7,984 nucleotides of DNA from SURF-55 sp040755195 (GTDB lineage Bacteria; Bacillota; Desulfotomaculia; Desulfotomaculales; Ammonificaceae), in contig JBFMBL010000072.1 of assembly GCA_040755195.1 (NCBI GenBank), forward strand, positions 1-7,984. The letters run 5' to 3'. The number at the start of each line of letters is the position of its first letter. The first letter of the stretch is position 1. The translations under genes and the position numbers were made by a program. Positions 1 through 6,035 of the stretch are shown piece by piece. A model generated the notes under the pieces. It did not search any database and was not told the origin of the DNA. It saw only the letters and a program-made list of their open reading frames with translations.

Positions 1-435
1 CTAGAGTTGCCTTCTTACATGTTCCACGGCCTTTGGGATGGCTGCTTCAACTAAAGGGGTGCACTCTTTGCCGAAGGTTGTGACATCCTTTACCTCAACG
101 GCGACGATTTTAATCTTTTTCGGCATCTCATCAGCAAATAGCCGGTAGCCGATGTTGAGGGTTGTTGAGAGGCCGATGTTATGCGTGCCGGAAAACGTTG
201 TGGTAAACAACAGATCTTCCGCATCGAATTCCAACACCGTGCCGGGCGCGTTCCCCAGCCGCACCCCGTCAACGATGATCGCCTTGTCGTACCCCAGTAT
301 CTTATCGAGCACCTTGAAGTCGGTGGTCATAAGGATCTCGGTGTCCACAACACCTTCAAAATGCTGAGCGACTTTGATACCAACGGAGTCATCGCTCAAG
401 ACGGGATTTCCGATGCCGACCACGATTGTTTGCAT
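1..435 (-). CDS. Hydrogenase maturation protease (HycI/HyaD/HoxW family)
   Basis: This 144-residue protein has the length and motifs of the [NiFe]-hydrogenase C-terminal endopeptidases. These enzymes check for nickel in the large subunit and then cut off its C-terminal tail. The N-terminus carries GIGNPVLSDDSVG (residues 7-19). D16, D56 (in IVDGVRLG) and H85 (in SGTHNIGLS) fall where the nickel-contacting Glu16, Asp62 and His93 of E. coli HybD lie; this alignment was done by eye. The ATG at 435 has a GAGG ribosome-binding site 8 bases upstream. The gene follows mvhA by about 74 bases and is probably co-transcribed with it, and MvhA does carry a cleavable C-terminal tail, so it is the obvious substrate. 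The TAG stop uses the first bases of the window, so the gene is complete but what follows it is not seen. Confidence 0.9.
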   Translation of the reverse strand: MQTIVVGIGNPVLSDDSVGIKVAQHFEGVVDTEILMTTDFKVLDKILGYDKAIIVDGVRLGNAPGTVLEFDAEDLLFTTTFSGTHNIGLSTTLNIGYRLFADEMPKKIKIVAVEVKDVTTFGKECTPLVEAAIPKAVEHVRRQL

Positions 436-458
436 TATACCAACCTCTGTGTTTGGAG

Positions 459-491
459 GGCGGGAGGCCGGCCGTTGACTCGCTTCCCGCC
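459..491 (-). other. GC-rich stem-loop between mvhA and the protease gene
   Basis: Bases 459-468 can pair with 482-491 (10 pairs including one G-U, mostly G-C) around a 13-base loop. It sits in the 74-base gap between the mvhA stop and the protease start. There is no T-run after it in the minus direction, so it is not a classical intrinsic terminator. A role in RNA processing, or in lowering expression of the protease relative to the structural subunits, is inference. Confidence 0.5.
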
Positions 492-509
492 GCTAAGCTT
501 TTACCCGGT

Positions 510-1967
510 TTAAAAGTTTCTAAGGCTCTTGCAAAGTTCGCCTCCATGACCATAAACGTCCACCTGAATCGGCAGCCGTCCCGGAAGCGTATGGGTGGCG
601 CAGGCCAGACAGATATCATACGGCCTGTAGGCCATTTCCACAAGGTTAAGAATGCCTTCGTCCACCTTGCCGTCTTTGATGAAGTGCCGGGCAGCCCGTT
701 TGACCGCCATGTTGATGGGGCCGTTGTTGTGGGTTGTGGCTACGATCAGGTTGGCTTCCCGGATGATACCGCGGTCGTCTGTCTTGTAGTGGTGGATGAG
801 CACGCCGCGGACCGCCTCGATGACACCCACGCCCTCATCCGGTTTTCCGAGCTCAGCCCTGATGTCGGGGCCTGTAATGCTTTCATCCGAAGCAAGCTGC
901 CGGACCTTTTCCGCCGCGTTCAAAAGCTCGATCACACGTGCCCAGTGGTACGCCAGGATGTTGTGAACCGGCTTGATGCCGAAAGCGGCGTACATCTTCT
1001 CGTAAGCCTCCTGGGCCAGCGGGGTATCCATACCGTCCGCCGCGTTAAGTCTTGCGAGCGGCCCGACACTGTACAGACTGGTGCCGTCGCCGTCGGTGAT
1101 GCCCTTCCAGCCGAGTTTCTTTAAGTAAGGCACCTTGAGATAACTCCAGGGCAGTACTCTTTCGGCGATGTGGTCCAGATAACCTCTGCCCGTAAAACGT
1201 CCGATTTCTTTTCCGGAAGTGTCCACGATCCGCTGGACCCCGTCATAAAACTGCACCCGGTTCTTTTCGTCCACGGTGCCCATATAGTTACAAACGACCT
1301 TATAAGCTTCGCCGGTGACAAGGTCCATGTAATACTTGTTTTGCAGGACAACGTCGTCAAAGATCTTGAGTGTCAGCTGACCCAGCTCGACCATTTCTTC
1401 TGAAAGCGCGAGGATTTCTTTCCTTTCTTCCTCCGTAACCCTCTTGGACCAGCCGCCCGGAAGCGCGGTCACAGGGTGAATGGGTTTACCGCCCAAAATC
1501 TCAATCACCTTGACTGCGGCGTATCTTTTTTTAAAAACCAGCCTGGCCGCATCCGCGCCTACGGCCTGGATAAGACCGATAAGGTTGCGGGCGGCGGCGT
1601 CGGCGGTCGGGCCGACCACGAAGTCCGGGAAACCAAGAGCATAAAGGATTGCTGTATGGTCTTCGACGTAATGGGCGTTTAAGAGCAGTTCACGGATCTT
1701 CCTGACCGTCGGGGTCGGCTCCGTGTGGTAAACGGCGTCTGCCGCTTTCACTGAAGCGATGAAGTGCGCGCAGCGGCACACCCCGCAGATCGTGGATACC
1801 GTCCGCGGCACTTCCTCTATAGGCATGCCGGTTAAAAACCGCTCGTAGCCTCTCAATTCGACGGTTTGAAAGAAGACGTTGTCGACGTTTCCCCGCTCAT
1901 CGAGGAAAACGGAGATCTTGCCATGGCCCTCGATCCTCGTCATAGGGTTGATTTCTATCTTTTTCAG
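510..1967 (-). CDS. mvhA: F420-non-reducing-type [NiFe] hydrogenase large subunit, MvhA
   Basis: This is the catalytic subunit of a group 3 [NiFe] hydrogenase, which oxidises H2 at a Ni-Fe(CN)2CO centre in the cytoplasm. Counted from the CTG at 1967 it has 485 residues. The N-terminal motif INPMTRIEGHGKI contains the family's proton-transfer Glu (E13). The L1 motif CGVCRCAH provides Ni ligands C61 and C64. The C-terminal L2 motif DICLACATH provides C453 and C456, and the maturation protease should cut after H459, removing a 26-residue tail. L2 has Ile where most relatives have Pro (DPC). All four ligand positions are Cys, so there is no selenocysteine. The first ordinary in-frame start is the ATG at 1943, inside the conserved TRIEGH strand. 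The frame stays open to 1988 without ATG, GTG or TTG, and LKKIEINP upstream of that ATG matches family N-termini, so the end given here (CTG) is tentative. The gene follows mvhG closely. Confidence 0.93.
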   Translation of the reverse strand: MKKIEINPMTRIEGHGKISVFLDERGNVDNVFFQTVELRGYERFLTGMPIEEVPRTVSTICGVCRCAHFIASVKAADAVYHTEPTPTVRKIRELLLNAHYVEDHTAILYALGFPDFVVGPTADAAARNLIGLIQAVGADAARLVFKKRYAAVKVIEILGGKPIHPVTALPGGWSKRVTEEERKEILALSEEMVELGQLTLKIFDDVVLQNKYYMDLVTGEAYKVVCNYMGTVDEKNRVQFYDGVQRIVDTSGKEIGRFTGRGYLDHIAERVLPWSYLKVPYLKKLGWKGITDGDGTSLYSVGPLARLNAADGMDTPLAQEAYEKMYAAFGIKPVHNILAYHWARVIELLNAAEKVRQLASDESITGPDIRAELGKPDEGVGVIEAVRGVLIHHYKTDDRGIIREANLIVATTHNNGPINMAVKRAARHFIKDGKVDEGILNLVEMAYRPYDICLACATHTLPGRLPIQVDVYGHGGELCKSLRNF

Positions 1968-1980
1968 GGTGATACCGCAT

Positions 1981-1985
1981 CCCTC
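1981..1985 (-). promoter_or_regulatory. Ribosome-binding site candidate for mvhA
   Basis: GAGGG lies across the end of mvhG. It is 7 bases upstream of an in-frame ATC (1973), 13 upstream of an in-frame CTG (1967) and 37 upstream of the first in-frame ATG (1943). Its spacing therefore argues against the ATG and for a non-standard start or a sequence error. An ATG directly abutting it (1980) is in the wrong frame. Confidence 0.5.
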
Positions 1986-2943
1986 ACTTTATCTTACCGC
2001 CAAGCATCGACGCCGGCAGCGAGTAGCGGAAAAAGAGCTTCACCGGGCTGGGTATTTGGCCGACCAGTTCTTCGCTTTCGAGAGAGGCCGCGATGGCGGC
2101 GATCGCCCGCAGGCCGAAGTCCTTGACACCGGGGATCGGCCCGCCGCAGCCCCGGCAGGGTATGTTCACCTTCGGGCAAAGAGACCCGCAGTCGCCCTGG
2201 GTCAGCGCACCGAGGCAAAGGTATCCCTGCTGCAGCAGGCACCTTCCTTCTTCCGGGGCGCCGTCGGAAGTCCGCTTGACTGTTTTGATAAGCTCCCTTT
2301 CTTCGCCCTTAACGGCGGGGTTCCGGTCGCAAACGTCACAGACGGCCTTGCCGTTTGTGATCCAGGACCGGGGCGGGGGCAACTTGCCCTCCAGGATGGC
2401 AAGAACCGCCTGCCCCACTAAAGCATGGTGGGGAGGGCAGCCGCCGATGAAGTAATCGACGTCCACCACGTGCTCCAGCGGCCTTACGTGACCGTAAAAA
2501 TCGGCCAGGCTAAGCTCGAACTTCCCGTCCACGACGCATCGTGTTTGCGGGACTATGCCGTCCGGGTTATCCGTGCTCAACGTGTCGAAATAAACGGTTT
2601 GGAGGATCTCTTCTTTTGTGTGCATATTCGCCATGCCGGGTATCCCGCCGAGCGCCGCGCACGCGCCGTAGGCGATAAGAACCTTGCATTTTTCGCGCAT
2701 CACCCGGGCGACGTGTTCCTGCTCGCTCAGCCGAACCATACCGGAGTACAGGCCGACGTCAATCGACTTGTCCGCCATGGCCTCAAGATCTTTGTATTTA
2801 ACGTCGGCCACCGTCGGTGCCCAGAAGACCACGTCAAGGCGGGGGAGAACATCGACCAGGGTCTCCGAGAGGTCTATGATCGCCATGTCACAGCCGCCGC
2901 ACCCACCGGAGAGAAAATAGGCCAGTTTAACCTTGTCCTTCAT
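1984..2943 (-). CDS. mvhG: F420-non-reducing-type [NiFe] hydrogenase small subunit, MvhG
   Basis: This 319-residue subunit carries electrons from the NiFe centre of MvhA towards MvhD. The N-terminal flavodoxin-like half has SGGCGGCD (C15, C18), then YGACAALGG and GGCPPHH, which together supply the four ligands of the proximal [4Fe-4S] cluster. The C-terminal half has CDVCDRNP and a cysteine-rich stretch (QGYLCLGALTQGDCGSLCP followed by CRGCGGP), consistent with further [4Fe-4S] clusters as in methanogen MvhG. There is no twin-arginine signal peptide, so the enzyme is cytosolic. The start is the ATG at 2943, preceded by a perfect AGGAGG. A longer frame from 3015 would add 24 residues lacking family resemblance and has no such site. 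The gene overlaps the end of mvhD by 17 bases, which suggests translational coupling. Confidence 0.95.
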   Translation of the reverse strand: MKDKVKLAYFLSGGCGGCDMAIIDLSETLVDVLPRLDVVFWAPTVADVKYKDLEAMADKSIDVGLYSGMVRLSEQEHVARVMREKCKVLIAYGACAALGGIPGMANMHTKEEILQTVYFDTLSTDNPDGIVPQTRCVVDGKFELSLADFYGHVRPLEHVVDVDYFIGGCPPHHALVGQAVLAILEGKLPPPRSWITNGKAVCDVCDRNPAVKGEERELIKTVKRTSDGAPEEGRCLLQQGYLCLGALTQGDCGSLCPKVNIPCRGCGGPIPGVKDFGLRAIAAIAASLESEELVGQIPSPVKLFFRYSLPASMLGGKIK

Positions 2944-3358
2944 TGTATTTCCTCCTGATTGGGTTTGGCCCGATTCTCTCAATGGCCGTGCAAAACTCCG
3001 CCATAATTTCAGCAAATCGCTTTCCTTCCGAGGCGGATATCCACTCCATTCGTACCCGTTCCGCCTCGATGCCCATCCCGGTGAGCACAGTTTTCAGCAG
3101 CTTGAATATCCTGCCGGCTTTGTGGTTGCCTTCTTTGTAACGGCACTCGCCCGGGTGGCAGCCGCCTACAAAAACACCGTCGGCGCCGTTTTTCAGGGCC
3201 GCGACAATGAACTCCGGTTCCACCCGTCCGGCGCACGGCACCCGGATGATGTTTACGGCCGAGGGGTAAACATAGCGAAGGCTGCCCGCAAGGTCGGCCC
3301 CTTGATAAGTACACCAGTTACAGGCAAAAACAACTATGTTGGGCTTCCAATCTCTCAT
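2927..3358 (-). CDS. mvhD: Hydrogenase iron-sulfur subunit, MvhD
   Basis: This is a small protein (143 residues from the ATG at 3358) of the MvhD/FrhD-like delta-subunit family. It carries a [2Fe-2S] cluster and passes electrons from the hydrogenase small subunit to HdrA. Conserved cysteines are visible in FACNWC (C13, C16), VPCAGR (C42) and GGCHPGEC (C67, C72), the expected family pattern. Two ATGs are possible. The one at 3364 lies directly against AGAGGA (3370-3365), which is too close. The one at 3358 is 6 bases away and is preferred, losing only two residues. The gene lies 37 bases downstream of hdrA, and the gap holds a weak hairpin (3375-3391). Its stop overlaps the start of mvhG. In some organisms MvhD is fused to HdrA; here the two are separate. 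Confidence 0.94.
   Translation of the reverse strand: MRDWKPNIVVFACNWCTYQGADLAGSLRYVYPSAVNIIRVPCAGRVEPEFIVAALKNGADGVFVGGCHPGECRYKEGNHKAGRIFKLLKTVLTGMGIEAERVRMEWISASEGKRFAEIMAEFCTAIERIGPNPIRRKYNEGQG
2951..2956 (-). promoter_or_regulatory. Ribosome-binding site of mvhG
   Basis: A perfect AGGAGG lies 7 bases before the ATG at 2943, inside the 3' end of mvhD. It fixes the mvhG start and rejects the upstream ATG at 3015. Confidence 0.9.
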
Positions 3359-3395
3359 CTTCATTCCTCTAAAACCGGATTCACCAACCGGGGTG

Positions 3396-5462
3396 TTAAA
3401 AATAACCCCCGGCTTCTTTTCCGGGATTTAAGACACTCGCCACGCCTCCGGTGCCGGCGGTCAAGGCTTCGATCTGCGCCTCGATCTGCTCGGTGGTGAA
3501 TCCGTGCAGTTTAATGGCCCTGGAGGGGCATGCCGCGGTGCATACGCCGCACCCGGCGCAAAGCGCCTCATCGATCTTTGCCCGGGGTTTCCCAGCGGCA
3601 GAAGCCATACTTATGGCAGTATACGGGCAGAGCGGTACACAAATACCGCAACCGCTGCATTTTTCCTGGTCAACCTCGGAGATCAGCGGTTCCACTATAA
3701 CCTTACCCTGGGTAAGCGGTACAGCCGCCGCCGAAGAAGCCGCCCGGGCCTGCGATATCGACTCCGGGATATCCTTCGGCCCCTGTGCGCAGCCGGCTAT
3801 GTAAATACCCTTTACTGAGGTTTCAACAGGATAGAGCTTGGTGTGAACTTCTTTCAGGAATCCTTCCGGGCCGCAGGTTATACCGAGTCTGCGCGTCAGC
3901 TCCCCGAGACCCGGCGGGGGCTCGATGGCTGTAGCCAGGACCACAAGATCCGCTTCGAGCTCTACGGGGTTGCCCATGTCTACATCGTAGGCGCGCACCC
4001 TCAAACGATCTTCCGACAGTTCGTCGACCGCGCCGACCCGGCCCCTGATCACCCTTATACCAAGGTCACGGCAGTAGTTGTAGTGCTCCTCGAAGTCCTT
4101 GCCGCCTGTTCTGACGTCCATAAAGAAGATGAAAACGTTTGTATCCGGATATTTCTCCTTGATTAACCGGGCTTCTTTGAGCATGTACATGCAGCAAACC
4201 TTTGAGCAGTATGTATGATGGTGCTTGTCCCTGCTTCCCACGCAGGAAATGAAGGCCACTGTGTTTGGCTTCGCCCCGTCCGATAACCGCTTCAGCCTGC
4301 CTTCCGTGGGGCCCGTAGCGGAGAGCAGCCGTTCAAGTTCCAAAGAGGTAATAACGTTTGGCGATTCCGGCGAATACTCCTTGAAGGGATGTTTATCCAT
4401 GGCCTTGAAGCCGGTGGCCGTAATAATGGTTCCGACCTCAAGTTCAACCGTTTCACCTTCGGGTTTGTATGTCACCGACCTGTCGCAGGCGCCGGTCTTG
4501 CACACCTTTTCACACGGCGCCAGAACTGGCTCGCCGGTCTTGGAGTTAAGGCGCGGTTTGGTGCCGAAGTCCCGCTTGTAACAGTTAATGCAGTTTGCCG
4601 CGTCGACTACGGCTTTCTTTGGCACCGCCTGGGGGAACTCAATGTAAACCGCTTTGCGGTAGTTTATACCCTGGTTAAATTCATTGGGAACCTTGTGCGG
4701 ACACGCTTCGACGCAGTCACCGCATCCCGTGCACTTGTTCCAGTCCACGAAAGTCTGTTTCTTCCTGACCCTGACCTTGAAATTCCCGATGGAACCGCTT
4801 ACGGACTCAACCTCGGAGTAGGTTAGAAGCTCGATGTTGGGGTGGTTTCCAACCCGAACCATAACCGGAGTAAGGATGCAGGCCGAGCAGTCGTTCGTGG
4901 GGAAGGTCTTGTCAAGCTTGGCCATGTTGCCGCCGACCGATGGTCTTCTTTCCACCAGATAAACCTTGTAACCCATATTAGCCAGATCAAGTGAGGCGAA
5001 CATCCCGGCCACGCCTGCGCCGATCACAAGAGAGGCTTTGGTTACCGCCACGAACCTGTCCTGCAAGGGTTCCAGCCGGGCTGCCTTGGCCACGGCGCTG
5101 CCGATCAAATTTTTCGCCTTCAGGGTGGCCCCTTCCTTGTCGCGCCAGTGGACCCAGCTGTCCTGGTCCCGGATGTTGGCCATTTCAAATAAGTACTTGT
5201 TAAGCCCGCCGTCTTCCAACGTCTTTCGAAAAACCGGCTCATGCGTGTGCGGCGTGCAGGCCGCCACGACAACCCGGTCCACAACACCTTCCTTTATATC
5301 CTGCTTTATCAGTTCCTGTCCGGGGTCCGAGCACATAAAGAGATAATCCTTTACGACCTTTACGCCCGGGAGACCCGCAGCGTACGCTCTTACTCCTTCG
5401 ATGTTTATTGCACCGGCGATATTCTCGCCGCAGTGACAGATATAAACACCGATCTTGGGCAC
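3396..5462 (-). CDS. hdrA: CoB-CoM heterodisulfide reductase subunit A-like flavoprotein, HdrA
   Basis: This 688-residue protein is the flavin and iron-sulfur hub of Hdr-type electron-bifurcating complexes. Counted from the GTG at 5462, the N-terminal iron-sulfur domain opens with PKIGVYICHCG (C9, C11). A Rossmann GAGVAG for FAD is at 148-153, followed by VERRPSVGG and the HdrA signature NDCSACILTP (C192, C195). An inserted ferredoxin-like motif lies at C244, C247, C250 and C254, with more cysteines at 291, 294, 317, 321 and 326. SCVGSRD and YCSKVCC lie at about 406-424. Two C-terminal [4Fe-4S] motifs are at C602-C612 and C635-C645, followed by the typical HGFTTEQIEAQ tail. GTG is chosen because AGGAGGG ends 5 bases before it and family members begin at this point; a TTG at 5492 has no support. 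It is the first gene of the mvh cluster. No hdrB or hdrC is seen, so its heterodisulfide-type partner is unknown. QmoA-type proteins are related, but the mvhDGA context favours HdrA. Confidence 0.94.
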   Translation of the reverse strand: MPKIGVYICHCGENIAGAINIEGVRAYAAGLPGVKVVKDYLFMCSDPGQELIKQDIKEGVVDRVVVAACTPHTHEPVFRKTLEDGGLNKYLFEMANIRDQDSWVHWRDKEGATLKAKNLIGSAVAKAARLEPLQDRFVAVTKASLVIGAGVAGMFASLDLANMGYKVYLVERRPSVGGNMAKLDKTFPTNDCSACILTPVMVRVGNHPNIELLTYSEVESVSGSIGNFKVRVRKKQTFVDWNKCTGCGDCVEACPHKVPNEFNQGINYRKAVYIEFPQAVPKKAVVDAANCINCYKRDFGTKPRLNSKTGEPVLAPCEKVCKTGACDRSVTYKPEGETVELEVGTIITATGFKAMDKHPFKEYSPESPNVITSLELERLLSATGPTEGRLKRLSDGAKPNTVAFISCVGSRDKHHHTYCSKVCCMYMLKEARLIKEKYPDTNVFIFFMDVRTGGKDFEEHYNYCRDLGIRVIRGRVGAVDELSEDRLRVRAYDVDMGNPVELEADLVVLATAIEPPPGLGELTRRLGITCGPEGFLKEVHTKLYPVETSVKGIYIAGCAQGPKDIPESISQARAASSAAAVPLTQGKVIVEPLISEVDQEKCSGCGICVPLCPYTAISMASAAGKPRAKIDEALCAGCGVCTAACPSRAIKLHGFTTEQIEAQIEALTAGTGGVASVLNPGKEAGGYF

Positions 5463-5467
5463 AGTAT

Positions 5468-5474
5468 CCCTCCT
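5468..5474 (-). promoter_or_regulatory. Ribosome-binding site of hdrA
   Basis: AGGAGGG lies 5 bases upstream of the GTG at 5462. It decides the hdrA start in favour of GTG over the TTG at 5492, which would put this site inside the coding region. Confidence 0.88.
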
Positions 5475-5528
5475 AATACAACTGGTGTCCAACCTGGGAG
5501 AATGGTTCGCCGGTTCGTTAATGCCTCA

Positions 5529-5569
5529 TTTTCGGTTGAGCTGCAAGCTGTGAAACCTGTACCCGAAAA
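5529..5569 (-). other. Possible stem-loop in the hdrA leader
   Basis: TTTTCGG (5529-5535) and CCGAAAA (5563-5569) are perfect complements, enclosing a smaller AGCT/AGCT stem. It lies about 70-110 bases upstream of the hdrA start. It matches no riboswitch I recognise, and the pairing could be chance. Confidence 0.25.
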
Positions 5570-5664
5570 ACAGACCATCGGTGTCATAATAAGGAAGGCC
5601 ATAATCGACATGATTTATCAACTTTCTTGTTTCGGTGACATATTTCCAAATTCCTGCTTATTCT

Positions 5665-5673
5665 TGTTATAAT
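5665..5673 (+). promoter_or_regulatory. Orphan extended -10 promoter candidate
   Basis: TGTTATAAT is a perfect extended -10 (TGnTATAAT). The -35 area is weak (TTCCAA, 5644-5649). Downstream there is a GGGAGG (5692-5697) but no start codon or gene, because the CACAGAG repeat begins about 15 bases later. It may be the remnant of a lost rightward gene. Confidence 0.3.
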
Positions 5674-5678
5674 CGGAA

Positions 5679-5691
5679 GGTAATAATTACC
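5679..5691. promoter_or_regulatory. 13-base palindrome, possible operator
   Basis: GGTAAT and ATTACC form a perfect dyad around one central base, just downstream of the orphan -10 box. The size and symmetry suit a dimeric repressor, but no regulator is encoded nearby and it may be coincidence. Confidence 0.25.
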
Positions 5692-5712
5692 GGGAGGCGG
5701 CAAGAAAGCAAT

Positions 5713-5770
5713 TAACCACAGAGGACACAGAGATATTTCTATTCTCTGTGAACTCTGTGCCTCTGTGGTA
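5713..5770. repeat. CACAGAG-type dispersed inverted repeat
   Basis: ACCACAGAGG (5715-5724) pairs perfectly with CCTCTGTGGT (5760-5769). After a single bulged A, CACAGAG (5726-5732) pairs with CTCTGTG (5753-5759) or with a second copy at 5744-5750. The result is an imperfect 17-pair hairpin built from one repeated heptamer. From memory, very similar ACCACAGAGGnACAGAG hairpins are scattered through intergenic regions of many anaerobe genomes. Their function is unknown to me. It codes for nothing. Confidence 0.75.
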
Positions 5771-5866
5771 ACCCAGCACTCAACTTGCTGATCTAAAGAC
5801 GCGGCGTTCTAAGTCGCATTGTGTACAATGATGCAAAGTAGTTTTACCTACCGTTGAGTGCTGGGT
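5771..5866. repeat. 96-base element with perfect 14-base inverted ends (MITE-like)
   Basis: ACCCAGCACTCAAC at 5771-5784 is exactly complementary to 5853-5866. The 68-base interior has no reading frame but contains small dyads: CATTGT/ACAATG (5817-5822 and 5825-5830) and GTAG/CTAC (5838-5841 and 5848-5851). The left end directly abuts the CACAGAG repeat. No clear target-site duplication is visible (GGTA on the left, GGTT on the right). It could be a miniature transposable element, the remnant of an insertion sequence, or the stem of a structured RNA. Confidence 0.6.
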
Positions 5867-5902
5867 GGTTCCGGCTTGTCCGGGTTTTAAGGGAAGACTA
5901 AA

Positions 5903-5931
5903 TTGACGGCGCGAAGGGGGCGTTTTATAAT
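5903..5931 (+). promoter_or_regulatory. Sigma-A promoter of tRNA-Leu
   Basis: TTGACG (-35, 5903-5908) and a perfect TATAAT (-10, 5926-5931) are separated by 17 bases. Transcription would start near 5938-5940, about a dozen bases before the mature tRNA end. Confidence 0.88.
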
Positions 5932-5950
5932 AACCTTAGACCGGTATAAT

Positions 5951-6035
5951 GCGGGTGTGGCGGAATGGCAGACGCGCCAGACTTAGGATCTGGTGGGCAT
6001 CGCTCGTGGAGGTTCAAATCCTCTCACCCGCACCA
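5951..6035 (+). tRNA. tRNA-Leu (anticodon UAG)
   Basis: The sequence folds as a class II tRNA. The acceptor stem is GCGGGTG (5951-5957) with CACCCGC (6025-6031), followed by A and an encoded CCA (6033-6035). The anticodon stem CCAGA/TCTGG encloses loop CTTAGGA, giving anticodon TAG at 5984-5986, which reads CUA and other CUN leucine codons. A long variable arm follows (about 5994-6007), and the T-arm GGAGG/CCTCT has loop TTCAAAT (6013-6019). It has its own promoter and no visible terminator: the convergent metallo-beta-lactamase gene overlaps its last 12 bases. Confidence 0.97.

Larger units (their letters stand above)
5463..5950. other. 488-base gene-free region between hdrA and tRNA-Leu
   Basis: I see no convincing protein gene on either strand. 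A minus-strand frame from 5611 has no ribosome-binding site and overlaps the hdrA start. The region contains the hdrA leader, a possible leader hairpin, an orphan plus-strand -10 box, a 13-base palindrome, two adjacent repeat elements and the tRNA promoter, each listed separately. I could not find a convincing minus-strand -35/-10 pair for hdrA. A TTGATA at about 5616-5621 has no matching -10 at 16-18 bases. Confidence 0.75.

Noticed and set aside
612..638. Selenocysteine in the L2 motif, as in VhuU-type hydrogenases
   Set aside because: The frame reads through without an in-frame TGA and both ligand positions are Cys.
426..1124. Long plus-strand open frame opposite mvhA (and similar frames at 1879-2421, 2425-2958 and 4389-4826)
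   Set aside because: They are antisense shadows of genes with clear family motifs; they show no recognisable domains of their own.
1984..3015. mvhG starting at the ATG at 3015
   Set aside because: The extra 24 residues overlap mvhD coding sequence and do not resemble the family; AGGAGG precedes the ATG at 2943.
3396..5492. hdrA starting at the TTG at 5492
   Set aside because: It would place the perfect AGGAGGG inside the gene; the GTG at 5462 has ideal spacing and matches family N-termini.
5405..5611. Short minus-strand frame with a lipoprotein-like N-terminus
   Set aside because: There is no ribosome-binding site, it overlaps the hdrA start and its Shine-Dalgarno region, and the lipobox resemblance is weak.
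5778..5859. Integron attC site: ACTCAAC fits RYYYAAC and GTTGAGT fits GTTRRRY
   Set aside because: The inner L boxes do not pair with each other, the complementarity extends outward rather than inward, and no integrase or gene cassettes are present.
6025..6035. Direct repeat of the tRNA 3' end (attachment site pair) within the window
   Set aside because: By eye no second copy of the acceptor end occurs elsewhere in the window; any partner site would lie outside.
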